In this document: positions 16,772-26,917 of the stretch, in pieces
Numbering within the stretch: the stretch's first letter is position 1
Layout of the letters: every line of letters starts with the position of its first letter
Source of the DNA: Rhodoferax sp.
GTDB taxonomy: Bacteria; Pseudomonadota; Gammaproteobacteria; Burkholderiales; Burkholderiaceae_C
Assembly: GCA_013791765.1 (NCBI GenBank)
Contig: VMTC01000117.1
Span: 1-54,106 of the forward strand
Direction: 5' to 3'
DNA length: 54,106 bases
Position numbers and translations under genes: made by a program
The notes under the pieces: generated by a model
Database searches by the model: none
Told to the model about the DNA's origin: nothing
What the model saw: only the letters and a program-made list of their open reading frames with translations

Positions 16772-18265
16772 ATGCCCTATTTGCCTGCCTTCATTGCCCC
16801 CGCCCGTTTCACCGACCCGGCCGCCGCCCTGGCCCGGGTGCGTGAGATCTATGACGCCAACATCAGCCATTTGCGCCACGCCATGCAGCGCTTTGTCGCG
16901 GGTGAGGACTTGCCCGGTCATGTGCGCGCCTGTTACCCCTGTGTGCGGGTGCAGACCGACACCGTGGCACGCCTGCACTCGCCCGAGAGTTCGCGCCTGA
17001 GCTTTGGTTTTGTGGCCGGGCCGGGCCGCTTTGAGACCACGCTCACCCGCCCGGACCTGTACGCCAGCTACTACCTGGAGCAGTTCACGTTGCTGCTTCA
17101 AAACCACCAGGTTGAGCTGGAAGTGGGCACCAGCGCCCAGCCGATCCCGGTGCATTTCTCCTTTGCCGAGCATGACCATGTTGAAGGCACTCTGAGCCCG
17201 CAGCGCCGCCAGTTGATGCGCGATGTCTTTGACCTGCCCGACCTGGCCGCCATGGACGATAGCATCGCCAACGGCACCTTTGAGCCGCGCCCGGGCGAGC
17301 CGCAACCCTTGTCCTTGTTCACGGCGCCGCGGGTCGACTATTCGCTGCATCGGCTGCGCCACTACACCGGCACGGGCCCCGAGCATTTTCAAAACTTTGT
17401 GCTGTTTACCAATTACCAGTTTTACATTGATGAATTTGTGCGCCTGGGCCACGCCGCCATGGCCGACCCGGCCAGCGACTACATTGCGTTTGTCGAGCCC
17501 GGCAACGTGGTTACGCGCCGCCTTGGAAGCGCCGCGTGCACGGGTGATGAACTGGGCAAGGTGCCGCCCCGGCTGCCGCAAATGCCGGGCTACCACCTGC
17601 TGCGCTTTGATCGCAGCGGCATCAGCATGGTCAATATCGGCGTCGGCCCGGCCAACGCCAAGACCATCACCGACCACATTGCCGTGCTGCGCCCGCACGC
17701 CTGGATCATGCTGGGTCACTGCGCCGGCCTGCGCAATACCCAGCAGCTCGGCGACTACGTGCTGGCGCACGGCTATGTGCGTGAAGACCATGTGCTCGAC
17801 GAAGAACTGCCGTTGTGGGTGCCGGTGCCGGCGCTGGCCGAGATTCAGGTCGCGCTGACCACGGCCGTCTCGGACGTCACGCAACTCACCGGGCCAGAGC
17901 TCAAACGCATCATGCGCACCGGCACCGTAGCCAGTACCGACAACCGCAACTGGGAGCTGCTGCCCGACAACGGCCCGCAGCGCCGCTTCAGCCAGAGCCG
18001 CGCGGTGGCGCTCGACATGGAAAGCGCCACCATAGCGGCCAACGGCTTTCGCTTTCGGGTGCCCTACGGCACGCTCTTGTGTGTGAGCGACAAGCCACTG
18101 CATGGCGAGATCAAGCTGCCGGGCATGGCGGACCATTTTTACCGCGAACGCGTCGACCAGCACCTGCGCATTGGCATCCGCGCGATTGAGCTACTGCGTG
18201 AGCAGCGCGTTGACCAGCTGCACAGCCGCAAGCTGCGCAGCTTTTTTGAGGTGGCGTTTCAGTGA
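16772..18265 (+). CDS. amn: AMP nucleosidase
   Basis: This 497-residue enzyme hydrolyses AMP to adenine and ribose 5-phosphate and helps set cytoplasmic AMP levels. The N-terminal domain (FTDPAAALARVREIYDANIS) is the AMP-nucleosidase-specific domain. The C-terminal half is a nucleoside-phosphorylase-like fold with NIGVGPANAKTITDH, MLGHCAGLRNTQQLGDYVLA and VALDMESATIAANGFRFRV. The length fits the family (E. coli 484). The frame is open further upstream, but the ATG at 16772 gives the family N-terminus MPYLPAFIAP. It converges with nemA. Confidence 0.93.
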   Translation: MPYLPAFIAPARFTDPAAALARVREIYDANISHLRHAMQRFVAGEDLPGHVRACYPCVRVQTDTVARLHSPESSRLSFGFVAGPGRFETTLTRPDLYASYYLEQFTLLLQNHQVELEVGTSAQPIPVHFSFAEHDHVEGTLSPQRRQLMRDVFDLPDLAAMDDSIANGTFEPRPGEPQPLSLFTAPRVDYSLHRLRHYTGTGPEHFQNFVLFTNYQFYIDEFVRLGHAAMADPASDYIAFVEPGNVVTRRLGSAACTGDELGKVPPRLPQMPGYHLLRFDRSGISMVNIGVGPANAKTITDHIAVLRPHAWIMLGHCAGLRNTQQLGDYVLAHGYVREDHVLDEELPLWVPVPALAEIQVALTTAVSDVTQLTGPELKRIMRTGTVASTDNRNWELLPDNGPQRRFSQSRAVALDMESATIAANGFRFRVPYGTLLCVSDKPLHGEIKLPGMADHFYRERVDQHLRIGIRAIELLREQRVDQLHSRKLRSFFEVAFQ

Positions 18266-18290
18266 TTTTCAGCAGCCCAAGCGCGCGCGT

Positions 18291-19412
18291 TCAGGCTGTT
18301 GGCACGCTGGGGTAATCGGTGTAGCCCTTGGCGCCACCGCCATAGAAAGTGCTGCTGTCACAGTCGTTGAACGGGCCACCGCGGCGCAGGCGCTCAACCA
18401 GGTCCGGGTTGGCAATGAACGGGCGGCCAAAGGCCACCAGGTCAACGCCTGCGGCAATGGCCGCTTGCGCCAGGTCCAGGTCCAGTCCGTTGTTGACCAT
18501 CCAGGCGCCTTTGCCCCCGGCAGCCCGGTAGGCGCGGCGCAGGCCGGTGTAGTCGAACGGGCGATCCGGCAATACGCGCGCGCCGCCGGTGGCGCCTTCA
18601 ATCAGGTGCACGTAGGCCAGCTTGAAGGTGGCCAATTCGCGCACCACATAGTCGAACAAAGGTTGCGGATCGGGGTCAAAGGCGTCGTTGGCCGGGGTCA
18701 CGGGCGACAGACGAATGCCCACGCGCCCGCCGCCCACGGCCGCAGTCACGGCCTGCACCACTTCAAGTAGCAGGCGGGCGCGGTTCTCGATGCTGCCGCC
18801 GTAGTCGTCGCGGCGCAGGTTGGAGCCCGCCTTTAGAAATTGGTCTAACAAATAGCCGTTGGCGGCGTGAATCTCGACGCCGTCAAAGCCGGCGGTCTGT
18901 ACCGCGTTGCGCGCAGCCGCCTGGTAGGTGTGCACGATGTCGGGCAGCTCATAGGCTTGCAGCGCGCGCGGCTCCGAAGTCGGCACAAAGACCGGAACTC
19001 CGTCTTGCAGCAGCACCGTCTTGGTCTCGGCGGCAATCGCTGACGGCGCCACCGGCTGGCCACCCTCGGGTTGCAGGCTGGTGTGCGAGACCCGGCCCAC
19101 GTGCCAGAGCTGCACCACGATCTTGCCGCCGGCCGCGTGCACGCTGTGGGTGACGTGCTTCCAGCCCTCCAGCTGCTCCGAGCCATACAAGCCGGGTACG
19201 TCGGCATAGCCTTGGCCCTGGTGGCTGATGGCGGTGGCTTCAGAAATGATCAGGCCGGCGCTGGCGCGCTGGGTGTAGTACTGAGCCATCAGCGCCGTGG
19301 GGATGGCATCGGGCGCACGGTTACGTGTGAGCGGCGCCATCACGATGCGGTTGGCGAGCTTGAGCTCACCGGCCTGGACCGGGTCAAAAAGGGTGGCATT
19401 GCGGTAGGGCAT
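18291..19412 (-). CDS. nemA: N-ethylmaleimide reductase-type alkene reductase (Old Yellow Enzyme family)
   Basis: This 373-residue FMN enzyme reduces alpha,beta-unsaturated carbonyls, maleimides and nitro compounds. It begins LFDPVQAGELKLANRIVMAP then LTRNRA, the NemA/OYE N-terminus. VVQLWHVGRVSHTSLQPEG, FDGVEIHAANGYLLDQFLK (the His/Asn pair characteristic of NemA-type enzymes), DDYGGSIENRARLLLEV and VAFGRPFIANPDLVERL follow. In E. coli nemA is controlled by NemR; no regulator gene is adjacent here. It is distinct from the OYE at 6970-8067, which has His/Ala in that pair. Confidence 0.9.
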   Translation of the reverse strand: MPYRNATLFDPVQAGELKLANRIVMAPLTRNRAPDAIPTALMAQYYTQRASAGLIISEATAISHQGQGYADVPGLYGSEQLEGWKHVTHSVHAAGGKIVVQLWHVGRVSHTSLQPEGGQPVAPSAIAAETKTVLLQDGVPVFVPTSEPRALQAYELPDIVHTYQAAARNAVQTAGFDGVEIHAANGYLLDQFLKAGSNLRRDDYGGSIENRARLLLEVVQAVTAAVGGGRVGIRLSPVTPANDAFDPDPQPLFDYVVRELATFKLAYVHLIEGATGGARVLPDRPFDYTGLRRAYRAAGGKGAWMVNNGLDLDLAQAAIAAGVDLVAFGRPFIANPDLVERLRRGGPFNDCDSSTFYGGGAKGYTDYPSVPTA

Positions 19413-19477
19413 AAAGAATCCTGGTTTAGAAGTGGGTTATGGAGCGGGCGCGCGCAGGCAAATGGTCATGGGCGTCC

Positions 19478-20059
19478 TTATCGTGAGAGTTTGTAGACCG
19501 AGGTACCGGCCAGTAGATTGGGCAGGCGGCGCACCACCTGGCCGTTTTGCAGGCCAAAACTGTCGAGCACCGTGAGGCTGTTGCGGCCCGCCAGAATGCC
19601 CAGATCGGCATGCGTTCCGACGCGGATATTGGGGGTGTCAAACCACTGGTAGGGCAGGCGGCGTGTTACCGGCATGCGCCCGCTCAAGATGCTCAGGCGG
19701 TTCGGCCAGTGCGCAAAATTGGGGAAAGCCACCACGCCGAAGCGCCCCACCCGCACCGTCTCGCGCAGCATCACCTCGGCGTTGCGCAAGTGCTGCAAGG
19801 TGTCGATCTGCAGCACCACGTCAAAGGAGGCGTCTTCAAACAGCGACAACCCCTCGTCCAGGTTGAGCTGGATCACATTGACGCCACGCTTGACGCAGGC
19901 AAGCACGTTGGCGTCGTCAATCTCGATGCCGTAGCCGCTGCAGCCGCGGGTGCGCTGCAGGTGCGCCAGCATGGCGCCGTCGCCACAGCCCAGGTCGAGC
20001 ACGCGGGCACCTTCGGGCACCAGCTGGGCCAGCGCGTCCATGGTTTGCAGGTCGCTCAT
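19478..20059 (-). CDS. metW: Methionine biosynthesis protein MetW
   Basis: This 193-residue protein has a SAM-methyltransferase fold, with [15 protein letters not shown] as the SAM-binding motif I and GYGIEIDD as motif II. MetW is conserved next to MetX in many proteobacteria and is needed with it for homoserine acylation. The C-terminal half ([32 protein letters not shown]) is specific to MetW. Its ATG overlaps the metX stop by 4 bases, so the two are translationally coupled. Confidence 0.93.
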   Translation of the reverse strand: MSDLQTMDALAQLVPEGARVLDLGCGDGAMLAHLQRTRGCSGYGIEIDDANVLACVKRGVNVIQLNLDEGLSLFEDASFDVVLQIDTLQHLRNAEVMLRETVRVGRFGVVAFPNFAHWPNRLSILSGRMPVTRRLPYQWFDTPNIRVGTHADLGILAGRNSLTVLDSFGLQNGQVVRRLPNLLAGTSVYKLSR

Positions 20060-21198
20060 GGTGTCACCTCGACACTATCAAAATAAGAGCGTATCACGCT
20101 GGTGTAGCGCGGGTCATCGAGCAAAAAGGCATCATGACCATGGGGGGCGTCGATCTCGGCATAGCTCACACCCAGCCGGTTGTGCAACAGCGCTTTGACG
20201 ATCTCGCGGCTGCGCTTGGGCGCAAAGCGCCAGTCGGTGCTGAAGCTCACCAGCAGAAACTTGCAGCGTGCGCGCGCAAGCGCGTGGCTCAGGTCGCCGC
20301 CATAGGTGCGGGCCGGGTCGAAGTAGTCCAGCGCGCGTGTGATCAAGAGATAGGTGTTGGCGTCAAAGTACTCGGCAAACTTGTCGCCCTGGTAGCGCAG
20401 GTAGCTCTCGATCTGGAACTCCGCCTCCAGCGTGCTGAACAGGTAGTCGTCCTGCCCCCCCCCTTTGGCCGCGGCGATCAACTGGCGGCCAAACTTTTCG
20501 TTCATCACGTCATCGCTGAGGTAGGTGATGTGGCCGATCATGCGTGCAATGCGCAGGCCGCGCTTCGGGACCGTGCCGTGCGCATAAAAATGCCCGCCAT
20601 GAAAGTCGGGGTCGGTCGCAATCGCCCGGCGCGCCACCTCGTTAAAGGCGATGTTCTCGGCCGTCAGGTTGGGTGCGCTGGCAATCACCACGGCGTGGCG
20701 CACGCGCTCGGGGTACTGCAGCGCCCAGCTCAGCGCCTGCATGCCGCCCAAGCTGCCACCCATCACGGCGGCGAGCGTCTGGATGCCCAGGGCATCGAGC
20801 AAGCGGGCTTGAGCGTTGACCCAGTCCTCGACCGTGACCACCGGAAAATCGGCGCCATAGATGCGCCCGGTGTCGGGGTTGGTGTGCATCGGGCCGGTCG
20901 AGCCAAAGCAGGAGCCCAGGTTGTTGACGCCGATGACAAAGAACTTGTCGGTGTCAAGCGGCTTGCCGGGGCCGATCATGTTGTCCCACCAGCCCTCGGA
21001 CTTGTCCTGGCCCGCGTAGCGGCCGGCCACATGGTGCGAAGCGTTCAGGGCGTGGCAGATCAGCACGGCGTTGGACCTGGCGGCGTTGAGTTCGCCGTAG
21101 GTCTCAAAACTCAGGGCGTAGTCACGCAGCGCGGCACCACATTGCAGCGGCAAGCTGGCTTTGAACTGCATGGATTGGGGAGTAACGATCATTTTCAT
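20056..21198 (-). CDS. metX: Homoserine O-acyltransferase MetX
   Basis: This protein of about 380 residues is an alpha/beta-hydrolase that activates homoserine for methionine synthesis. The family motif [20 protein letters not shown], the nucleophile elbow [20 protein letters not shown] and the C-terminal [20 protein letters not shown] (catalytic His) are visible. Homology alone does not tell acetyl-CoA from succinyl-CoA use; several proteobacterial MetX proteins coupled to MetW use succinyl-CoA. The start is uncertain: MKMIVTPQ at 21198 is preferred by family N-termini, but no Shine-Dalgarno is evident. It runs from recQ through metX to metW on the minus strand. Confidence 0.9.
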   Translation of the reverse strand: MKMIVTPQSMQFKASLPLQCGAALRDYALSFETYGELNAARSNAVLICHALNASHHVAGRYAGQDKSEGWWDNMIGPGKPLDTDKFFVIGVNNLGSCFGSTGPMHTNPDTGRIYGADFPVVTVEDWVNAQARLLDALGIQTLAAVMGGSLGGMQALSWALQYPERVRHAVVIASAPNLTAENIAFNEVARRAIATDPDFHGGHFYAHGTVPKRGLRIARMIGHITYLSDDVMNEKFGRQLIAAAKGGGQDDYLFSTLEAEFQIESYLRYQGDKFAEYFDANTYLLITRALDYFDPARTYGGDLSHALARARCKFLLVSFSTDWRFAPKRSREIVKALLHNRLGVSYAEIDAPHGHDAFLLDDPRYTSVIRSYFDSVEVTP

Positions 21199-21248
21199 CA
21201 ATGGGGAAGGAACAAATGCGCATCGCACGACTGCAGGTATGCCACATC

Positions 21249-23210
21249 TTAATCAGTTGGTGGCAGGGCTGGCTCAAGACCGGCCAATTGCTGCGCCACC
21301 CAGTGGCGCACCTCGGCATAGGGGTAGTGCTCCAGCGCGGCAAAGCCGGGCAGGCTACGCGCCTTGAGTTGGGTCAAGAGTGGTGCGCTCACGCCGCACA
21401 GGAAGCGCGTCAGCGTCTCGGCGCTGATCGGGCGAGCGCCCGGCGTCTGTGGTCGCGCCAGCAGCTCGCCGCACAGCGCCCTGAAGTTCTGCCCGGCCAG
21501 CGCTGGCAAGGGCTCAGCCTGCGGCAAGTGCGCCACCTGGTCATCGCAGACCGAGCAATGGCCGCAGTGCCGCGGCGCTTCGGTGTCGCCAAAGTAAGCG
21601 GCGAGTTGCTGGCTCAGGCAGCGCTCACTGGCAAAAAACGCCAGCATGGCGTGAATGCGCACAATCTCACTGCGTTCCCTAGCCTCAAAATACGCGGCCA
21701 GTTCCCGGCTTAACGCTGGCGCATCCAAGCCGGGCATCAAGACCGCATAGACCTCGGTCATTTGCTTGGCCTCGAGTTCGATCCAGCCTTTTGTCACCAG
21801 GTAGTCCAGCGCCGTGATGACCCGGCTGTGCTCGGCTGGGTAGCTCTGGTGCAGCGCGTCAAAGTCGAGCGTGCACCAGGTGCGCGCTTGCTTGGCGCAA
21901 TTCAAAATGGCCTGCACAAATTGCTGGCGTTCGCCGCTGAAGTGCGCCAGCAGCGCCTCGGGCGCAATCAGGTATTTGAAGCGGTACTCGGCAAAATAGG
22001 CGTAGCGCGCGGCCAGAATGCCGCGCAGCTCCAGTTGCACCAGCAGGGTTTTGAGCGGCAGCAGGCGAATGTTGCTTTGCACAGACAGAGCGCTCAGCGT
22101 GAGCTCCCAATTTTTGCCAGGCGCCACGGCATCAATCTCATCGAGCACGCAGCGGATGCCCTGCAGCTCAGGCGTGTCGCCATAGACAAAGTTCTCCAGC
22201 ACCTGCAGGCTGTCGCGGTTGGCCAGCGCCAGACAGTCAGAGGGCAGACCATCGCGCCCGGCGCGGCCAATCTCCTGGCTATAGCCCTCAATTGACTTGG
22301 GCAGGTCAAAGTGGACCACGTTGCGGATGTCGCTTTTGTCAATGCCCATGCCAAAGGCGATGGTGGCGACGATGCAGTTGATGTGCCCGGTCATGAATTG
22401 CTTTTGGACGGACTCGCGCTGTTCGTGCACCATGCCCGCGTGGTAGGCGTGGGCGGCAACCCCGTGCTGACTCAGATGCTGCGCCACCTGTTCGGCCGTC
22501 TTTTGCAGCGTCACGTAAACAATGCTTGGCTGATCTGCGCGTACAGCCAGCCACTGAACCAGCCGGCGCAGTTTGCCCTGGCCGCTGACGGGCTCCACCT
22601 TTAAGTTGAGGTTGGCGCGGTAAAAGCCGGTGCAAACTACATCAGCTGCAGCAATGGCAAACTTGGTTTGCATGTCGGCCACCACTGCCGGCGTGGCGGT
22701 GGCGGTCAGCAACAAGGTTTGGGGAATGGAAAACTGGCGTTGGTAGTCGGGCAGCTTGAGGTAGTCCGGGCGGAAGTTATGGCCCCACTCCGAGATGCAA
22801 TGGGCCTCGTCGACCACCAGCAGAGAAACCGGAATTTGCGCGATGAAGTTGCGAAAACGCTCGTTTTTCAGCCGCTCCACCGAAATCATCAATATCTTGA
22901 GCTGACCGGCGCGGGCTTGCGCCATCACCGCCTGGGTCTGCTCGTGGCTTTGCGCCGAGTCAATGCTGGCCGCTGCGATGCCGTGGCGCGCCAGGTAAGC
23001 CAGCTGGTCCTGCATCAGCGCCAGCAGGGGCGAGACCACCAGCGTCAGGTGCGGCAAAAGCAGCGCGGGCAATTGGTAACACAGTGATTTGCCCGAGCCG
23101 GTCGGGAAAATAGCGGCGGCGGACCGTCCCGCCAGCACGGCTTTGACCACCGCCTCCTGGCCGGGGCGAAACCGTGGGTAGCCAAAAACGCGCTCTAAGA
23201 TTTGCTGCAT
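21249..23210 (-). CDS. RecQ-family ATP-dependent DNA helicase (no HRDC domain)
   Basis: This superfamily 2 DNA helicase has about 653 residues. Visible motifs are [19 protein letters not shown] (motif 0), Walker [15 protein letters not shown], the aromatic-rich region beginning [28 protein letters not shown], and [14 protein letters not shown] (motif VI). The C-terminus carries the zinc-type cluster ([14 protein letters not shown], then [11 protein letters not shown]) but no HRDC domain, unlike the second RecQ at 46054-47904. I start it at the ATG at 23210; an in-frame TTG at 23246 would add 12 residues. The metX frame follows 50 bases downstream. Confidence 0.9.
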   Translation of the reverse strand: MQQILERVFGYPRFRPGQEAVVKAVLAGRSAAAIFPTGSGKSLCYQLPALLLPHLTLVVSPLLALMQDQLAYLARHGIAAASIDSAQSHEQTQAVMAQARAGQLKILMISVERLKNERFRNFIAQIPVSLLVVDEAHCISEWGHNFRPDYLKLPDYQRQFSIPQTLLLTATATPAVVADMQTKFAIAAADVVCTGFYRANLNLKVEPVSGQGKLRRLVQWLAVRADQPSIVYVTLQKTAEQVAQHLSQHGVAAHAYHAGMVHEQRESVQKQFMTGHINCIVATIAFGMGIDKSDIRNVVHFDLPKSIEGYSQEIGRAGRDGLPSDCLALANRDSLQVLENFVYGDTPELQGIRCVLDEIDAVAPGKNWELTLSALSVQSNIRLLPLKTLLVQLELRGILAARYAYFAEYRFKYLIAPEALLAHFSGERQQFVQAILNCAKQARTWCTLDFDALHQSYPAEHSRVITALDYLVTKGWIELEAKQMTEVYAVLMPGLDAPALSRELAAYFEARERSEIVRIHAMLAFFASERCLSQQLAAYFGDTEAPRHCGHCSVCDDQVAHLPQAEPLPALAGQNFRALCGELLARPQTPGARPISAETLTRFLCGVSAPLLTQLKARSLPGFAALEHYPYAEVRHWVAQQLAGLEPALPPTD

Positions 23211-23378
23211 GCGGTGGGTGTCAGTGGACTCGGGGGCGCCATTCAAGGCATTTGTCTCTGGTTTGCTTACGATAGCACTTCACAGTTCTGCCGTGCGCTT
23301 GCTTGCGGCTTGTCAAAGCTCTATTCTTCACGCTGCGTAGTCTCACCCGGCTGGACTTAGCTGCAAATGGAGAAAACG

Positions 23379-23705
23379 ATGAAACACAAAGTGCTTTTGG
23401 CACCCGCTGTCAGGCAAGCCGCTGACGCGCAACAAGACTCGAACGCCGACGCTGACGCTGAACTGGAGCGGATCACGGCGCGGCCGGACGGCTATTACTG
23501 GCAAACCCCGGATGGCAGGCAGGAGTTTGGTCCATTTGAGAGCCTGGAGTTGGCCCAGGCCGACCGGGACGCCTCTGATGCGGATGACTTGGGGCCGGGC
23601 GAAATGCTGCAGGAGGTCGAGCAGGAGCTCGGCATCGCGAGCTGGATCGACCCTGAAACCGGCGAGCCTGCCAATGGCCAGTCGCGGCCACGATTGGAGG
23701 AGTGA
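23379..23705 (+). CDS. Small acidic protein of unknown function (108 aa)
   Basis: I do not recognise a named family. The sequence opens MKHKVLLAPAVRQAADAQQD and has a compact middle, PDGYYWQTPDGRQEFGPFES, with repeated aromatic and glycine positions suggesting a small beta-structure. It ends in an acidic helix-like tail (DLGPGEMLQEVEQELGIASW). There is no signal peptide. I chose the ATG at 23379 because GGAG lies 6 bases upstream, within the alternative 23367 start. It is divergent from recQ. Confidence 0.65.
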   Translation: MKHKVLLAPAVRQAADAQQDSNADADAELERITARPDGYYWQTPDGRQEFGPFESLELAQADRDASDADDLGPGEMLQEVEQELGIASWIDPETGEPANGQSRPRLEE

Positions 23706-23773
23706 CTTTGCCCTGCGAGTCTGCTGCTTGTGGTGGGGTTCGAAACGAGAAGAAAAGGAGGGCACTTCTGGTG

Positions 23774-23840
23774 CAAAATGCTATTAAAACAGCAGCTACA
23801 TGTGCAGTTTATACGTGGGCTAGAGCTCAATTTAATGTAA
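23774..23840 (+). repeat. Dispersed GGGCTAGAGGC-type repeat, copy 3
   Basis: It contains ctattaaaacagcagctac, then acgtgggctagagctcaatt and an AT-rich end. It matches the copy at 47914-47977 (acgtgggctagaggctgatt). It lies directly against the C-terminal cusA scrap. Confidence 0.65.
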
Positions 23841-23850
23841 ATTTTGTGGC

Positions 23851-23920
23851 TCACCCCTGCATCCCCCGCTTCAGCCGCCACTGCTTCAGCAACGCACAAA
23901 TGGCCGGTATGACGGCCACT
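23851..23920 (-). pseudogene. C-terminal scrap of a CusA/CzcA-type transporter gene
   Basis: On the minus strand it reads VAVIPAICALLKQWRLKRGM then QG and a stop. The intact CusA at 26918-30052 ends VVIPAIYAMVKQWRLKRGLE then S. The match is about 17 of 21 positions by eye and includes the exact C-terminal position. Nothing upstream in frame continues as CusA; instead a chemoreceptor gene occupies the space. A second scrap of the same kind of gene lies beyond the chemoreceptor at 26205-26379. Confidence 0.85.
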
Positions 23921-24114
23921 TCCAATACATGCAAAGCTGCGAAAGCCGACGTAGCCAAAAGCGCAAAGCAGCCGTTCGATGGCTCGTCACCGCCCACGCC
24001 TTAACCTTCGGCTTAAGTGAGCGACGACGGTGGGACGCCTGACCGCGCTTGATGGCAGGCCATTGGCGCTCCGGTTGAGCTATTGTTTGTATAGCGAAAA
24101 AGCCTACCTGGAAT

Positions 24115-25893
24115 TCAGAAAGTTTCCCACTCTCCCTGGCCGCCGCTTGCGCAGGCAACCTTACTCGATGCATTCGCGAGAGCTAGTTTGGGTGCTGCGG
24201 CCGGGCGCTTGATTCCAGTCGCACTGGCGTTGTCGATCTTGGATGCTGGAGGTGCGAACGGGGTCTTCTTCTCACCCTGATAGGGGCCGGTTTGGTGTAG
24301 CCGCGCTGTCGTTGCAGAAGGCACGGCCGTCATGGCATGGCTATCGCCGGCACCGAGTTTGAAGACGGCTACCGTCTGAACTAATTCCTGCGCCTGGGAT
24401 TTCAGGCTGGACGCGGCTGCTGCCATTTCTTCCACCAAAGCCGCGTTTTGCTGCGTGGCCTGATCCATCTGCGTGACGGCTTCACCGACCTGACTCACAC
24501 CCTGGCTTTGCTCGTTGCTGGCGGCGCTGATCTCACCCATGAGGTCGGTGACGCGGCGGATTGAGGCAACCACCTCAGTCATAGTGGCGCCGGCCTGGTC
24601 GACCAGAGCCGTGCCTTGTTCGACCCGCTCCACGCTGGTGTTGATTAAGGACTTGATTTCCTTGGCCGCATCGGCGCTGCGTCCGGCCAGCGAGCGCACC
24701 TCAGAGGCCACCACGGCAAAACCACGACCTTGTTCGCCCGCTCTTGCCGCTTCGACGGCGGCGTTGAGTGCCAGAATATTGGTCTGAAACGCAATGCCGT
24801 CGATCACGCTGATGATGTCTGAAATCTTGCGGCTGGCGTCGTTGATGCCTTTCATGGTGTCCACCACCTGGGCTACGACGTTGCCTCCCTTAACGGCCAC
24901 GGTGGAGGCATTCATGGCCAATTGATTGGCCTGGCGGGCGCTGTCAGCGTTTTGTTTGACGGTGGAGCTGAGCTCTTCCATGGAGGCTGCTGTTTCTTGC
25001 AGCGCGCTGGCTTGTTGCTCGGTTCGGGCAGACAAATCGTGATTGCCTTGGGCGATTTCGGCTGAGGCGGTCGCCACGCTTTCGGAGCCCTGGCGCACAT
25101 CAGTGACGACACTTGCCAGGCTGGCCTGCATGTCGCGCAGGGCGCTGAGCAGTTGCGCCGTCTCGTTCTTGCCCTCGCTTTCAATCTGCAGACTCAGGTC
25201 GCCGGCGGCCACGGCGCGTGCCACGCTCACAGCCCGGTTGAGCGGCTGCGTGATCGCGCGAATAATCCAGATCGACATCAGCACGCCAACGATCAGCGCA
25301 CTCGCAATCGTGATCTCGATCGCGCGTTTGGTGTTCGCAGCCGTGGTCATGGTGTCAGCCGTGTTGTCGACCTGCACCTTGTCCTGCGCCCAGTACAACT
25401 CGTCGAGGGCATCAAAATACTCCGCTTGGATCGGGCCGATATCGATCTGAATCCCCGCCTTGGCCTCGAAGGTTTGACCATTGGACGCCAGCTGCACCAC
25501 CTCGTCCAACGTCGACTCATATTTGCCGCGGGCGGCAATGACGGCGTCAAGGGCGGCCTTGCCTTCCGCCGCGACGATGCTTTTTTGCAGACCCTCAAGC
25601 CGCTTTCCGGTGCTTGCCTTCGTCGTGGCAATGCGCTCGGCCTCTTTTTCTATTTCAGCCTTGTCTAGCAGCATGACCATATTGCGTGCCGCAATGGCCG
25701 TGATATTGACGTCATTCTTGATGTCCGTGACCACGACAATTTTTGGAAATGTGTGTTCTGTCAGCTCGAAGAAGCTGTCCTTCAAGGCGCTTACCTTGAT
25801 CCACGCAAGGCTGCCCATGAGCACAATCAGCAAAACCAGCACGCCAAACCCCAACATCAGCCGGTTGGAAATTTTCATATCTTTGAAATTCAT
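24115..25893 (-). CDS. Methyl-accepting chemotaxis protein with CheR-tether tail
   Basis: This transmembrane chemoreceptor has 592 residues. TM1 is at residues about 10-30 ([20 protein letters not shown]), followed by a periplasmic helical-bundle sensor of the four-helix (4HB_MCP) type (residues about 35-185), TM2 ([18 protein letters not shown]), a HAMP linker and a long cytoplasmic signalling helix. The hairpin tip is [20 protein letters not shown] then [11 protein letters not shown]. The protein ends GEWETF, the xWxxF pentapeptide that recruits CheR/CheB, as in Tar and Tsr. The ATG at 25893 is preceded by AGGTG. The gene sits between two fragments of a broken cusA, next to a live copper locus; its ligand is unknown. 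Confidence 0.92.
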   Translation of the reverse strand: MNFKDMKISNRLMLGFGVLVLLIVLMGSLAWIKVSALKDSFFELTEHTFPKIVVVTDIKNDVNITAIAARNMVMLLDKAEIEKEAERIATTKASTGKRLEGLQKSIVAAEGKAALDAVIAARGKYESTLDEVVQLASNGQTFEAKAGIQIDIGPIQAEYFDALDELYWAQDKVQVDNTADTMTTAANTKRAIEITIASALIVGVLMSIWIIRAITQPLNRAVSVARAVAAGDLSLQIESEGKNETAQLLSALRDMQASLASVVTDVRQGSESVATASAEIAQGNHDLSARTEQQASALQETAASMEELSSTVKQNADSARQANQLAMNASTVAVKGGNVVAQVVDTMKGINDASRKISDIISVIDGIAFQTNILALNAAVEAARAGEQGRGFAVVASEVRSLAGRSADAAKEIKSLINTSVERVEQGTALVDQAGATMTEVVASIRRVTDLMGEISAASNEQSQGVSQVGEAVTQMDQATQQNAALVEEMAAAASSLKSQAQELVQTVAVFKLGAGDSHAMTAVPSATTARLHQTGPYQGEKKTPFAPPASKIDNASATGIKRPAAAPKLALANASSKVACASGGQGEWETF

Positions 25894-26439
25894 TGAAGAC
25901 ACACCTAAATGAGATAAATGAGATCGGATTTCCTGCAAGAGGTCCTCAGACCGGCTGCGCGGCCTTGCTGCGCGACTAAAGCAAGGGAAAACCCTGGTAT
26001 TTCACACCGTCATGACCACTCAAGGCTTGATCCAGGTCAGGGCTTGGTCTGCAAGGAGGCACTCGGGTCAACTCAAAAGCGTTCCCAGTCGGTCTGCCCA
26101 CTGGCCCCAGCACTGCTGGTGGTTGGCGGCTTGGTCGCTAACGGGCGCGCTGCGCTCTGGGTGTTTCTGCAGGCGAGTTTCTGATTAACTTTCTGCCAGC
26201 TCCCGTCCGCCACCCCGGCCAGCGCAATGAAGCCGACCGCAACGCGTTCTCGGTGCAGATGCCCGGCGCGCCCTTGGCGACGATCACCTTGGCCACCTGG
26301 CTCGGTGGGATCATGGCGCCGTCCATGGTGGGTGCCAGCACTTGCGTGGCGATCTGCTGTGGGTAGCCCCTGAGCTCGCGCTTTAACTGGTAAAACTCCT
26401 ATACTTCCATTCAGGCTTACCGTCCTTCGCGTCGTTGGA
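25894..26439. other. 546-base stretch: chemoreceptor upstream region and cusA scrap
   Basis: The part next to the chemoreceptor (25894-26200) should hold its promoter; I see no clear sigma-28 or sigma-70 elements. From 26205 to 26379 it is a dead cusA fragment. The last 60 bases run into the DUF4160 frame, which is open from before 26401 but lacks an ATG. Confidence 0.5.
26205..26379 (-). pseudogene. Internal scrap of a CusA-type transporter gene with deletion
   Basis: On the minus strand it reads RELRGYPQQIATQVLAPTMD, then GAMIPPSQVAKVIVAKGAP and CTENAL. It then shifts frame to VAVGFIALAGVAD. The intact CusA has RELRSDPQQIAREVLVPTM, GGAMIPLGQLAKIEIAKGAP, RTENAL and, about 90 residues later, VAVAIGFIALAGVAA. 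So two CusA segments are joined here with the region between them deleted. It is degenerate and cannot be expressed as a transporter. Confidence 0.85.
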
Positions 26440-26899
<460 letters not shown>

Positions 26900-26917
26900 T
26901 TGGTTTTGCGATTTGGA

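Larger units (their letters stand above)
23706..24114. other. 409-base gene-free stretch with repeat and cusA scrap
   Basis: It contains copy 3 of the dispersed repeat (about 23774-23840) and, directly after it, the last 22 codons of a dead cusA on the minus strand (23851-23920). Beyond that, up to the chemoreceptor stop, I see only a short possible hairpin (cttaaccttcggcttaag, near 24001-24020) without a T-tract. Confidence 0.6.
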
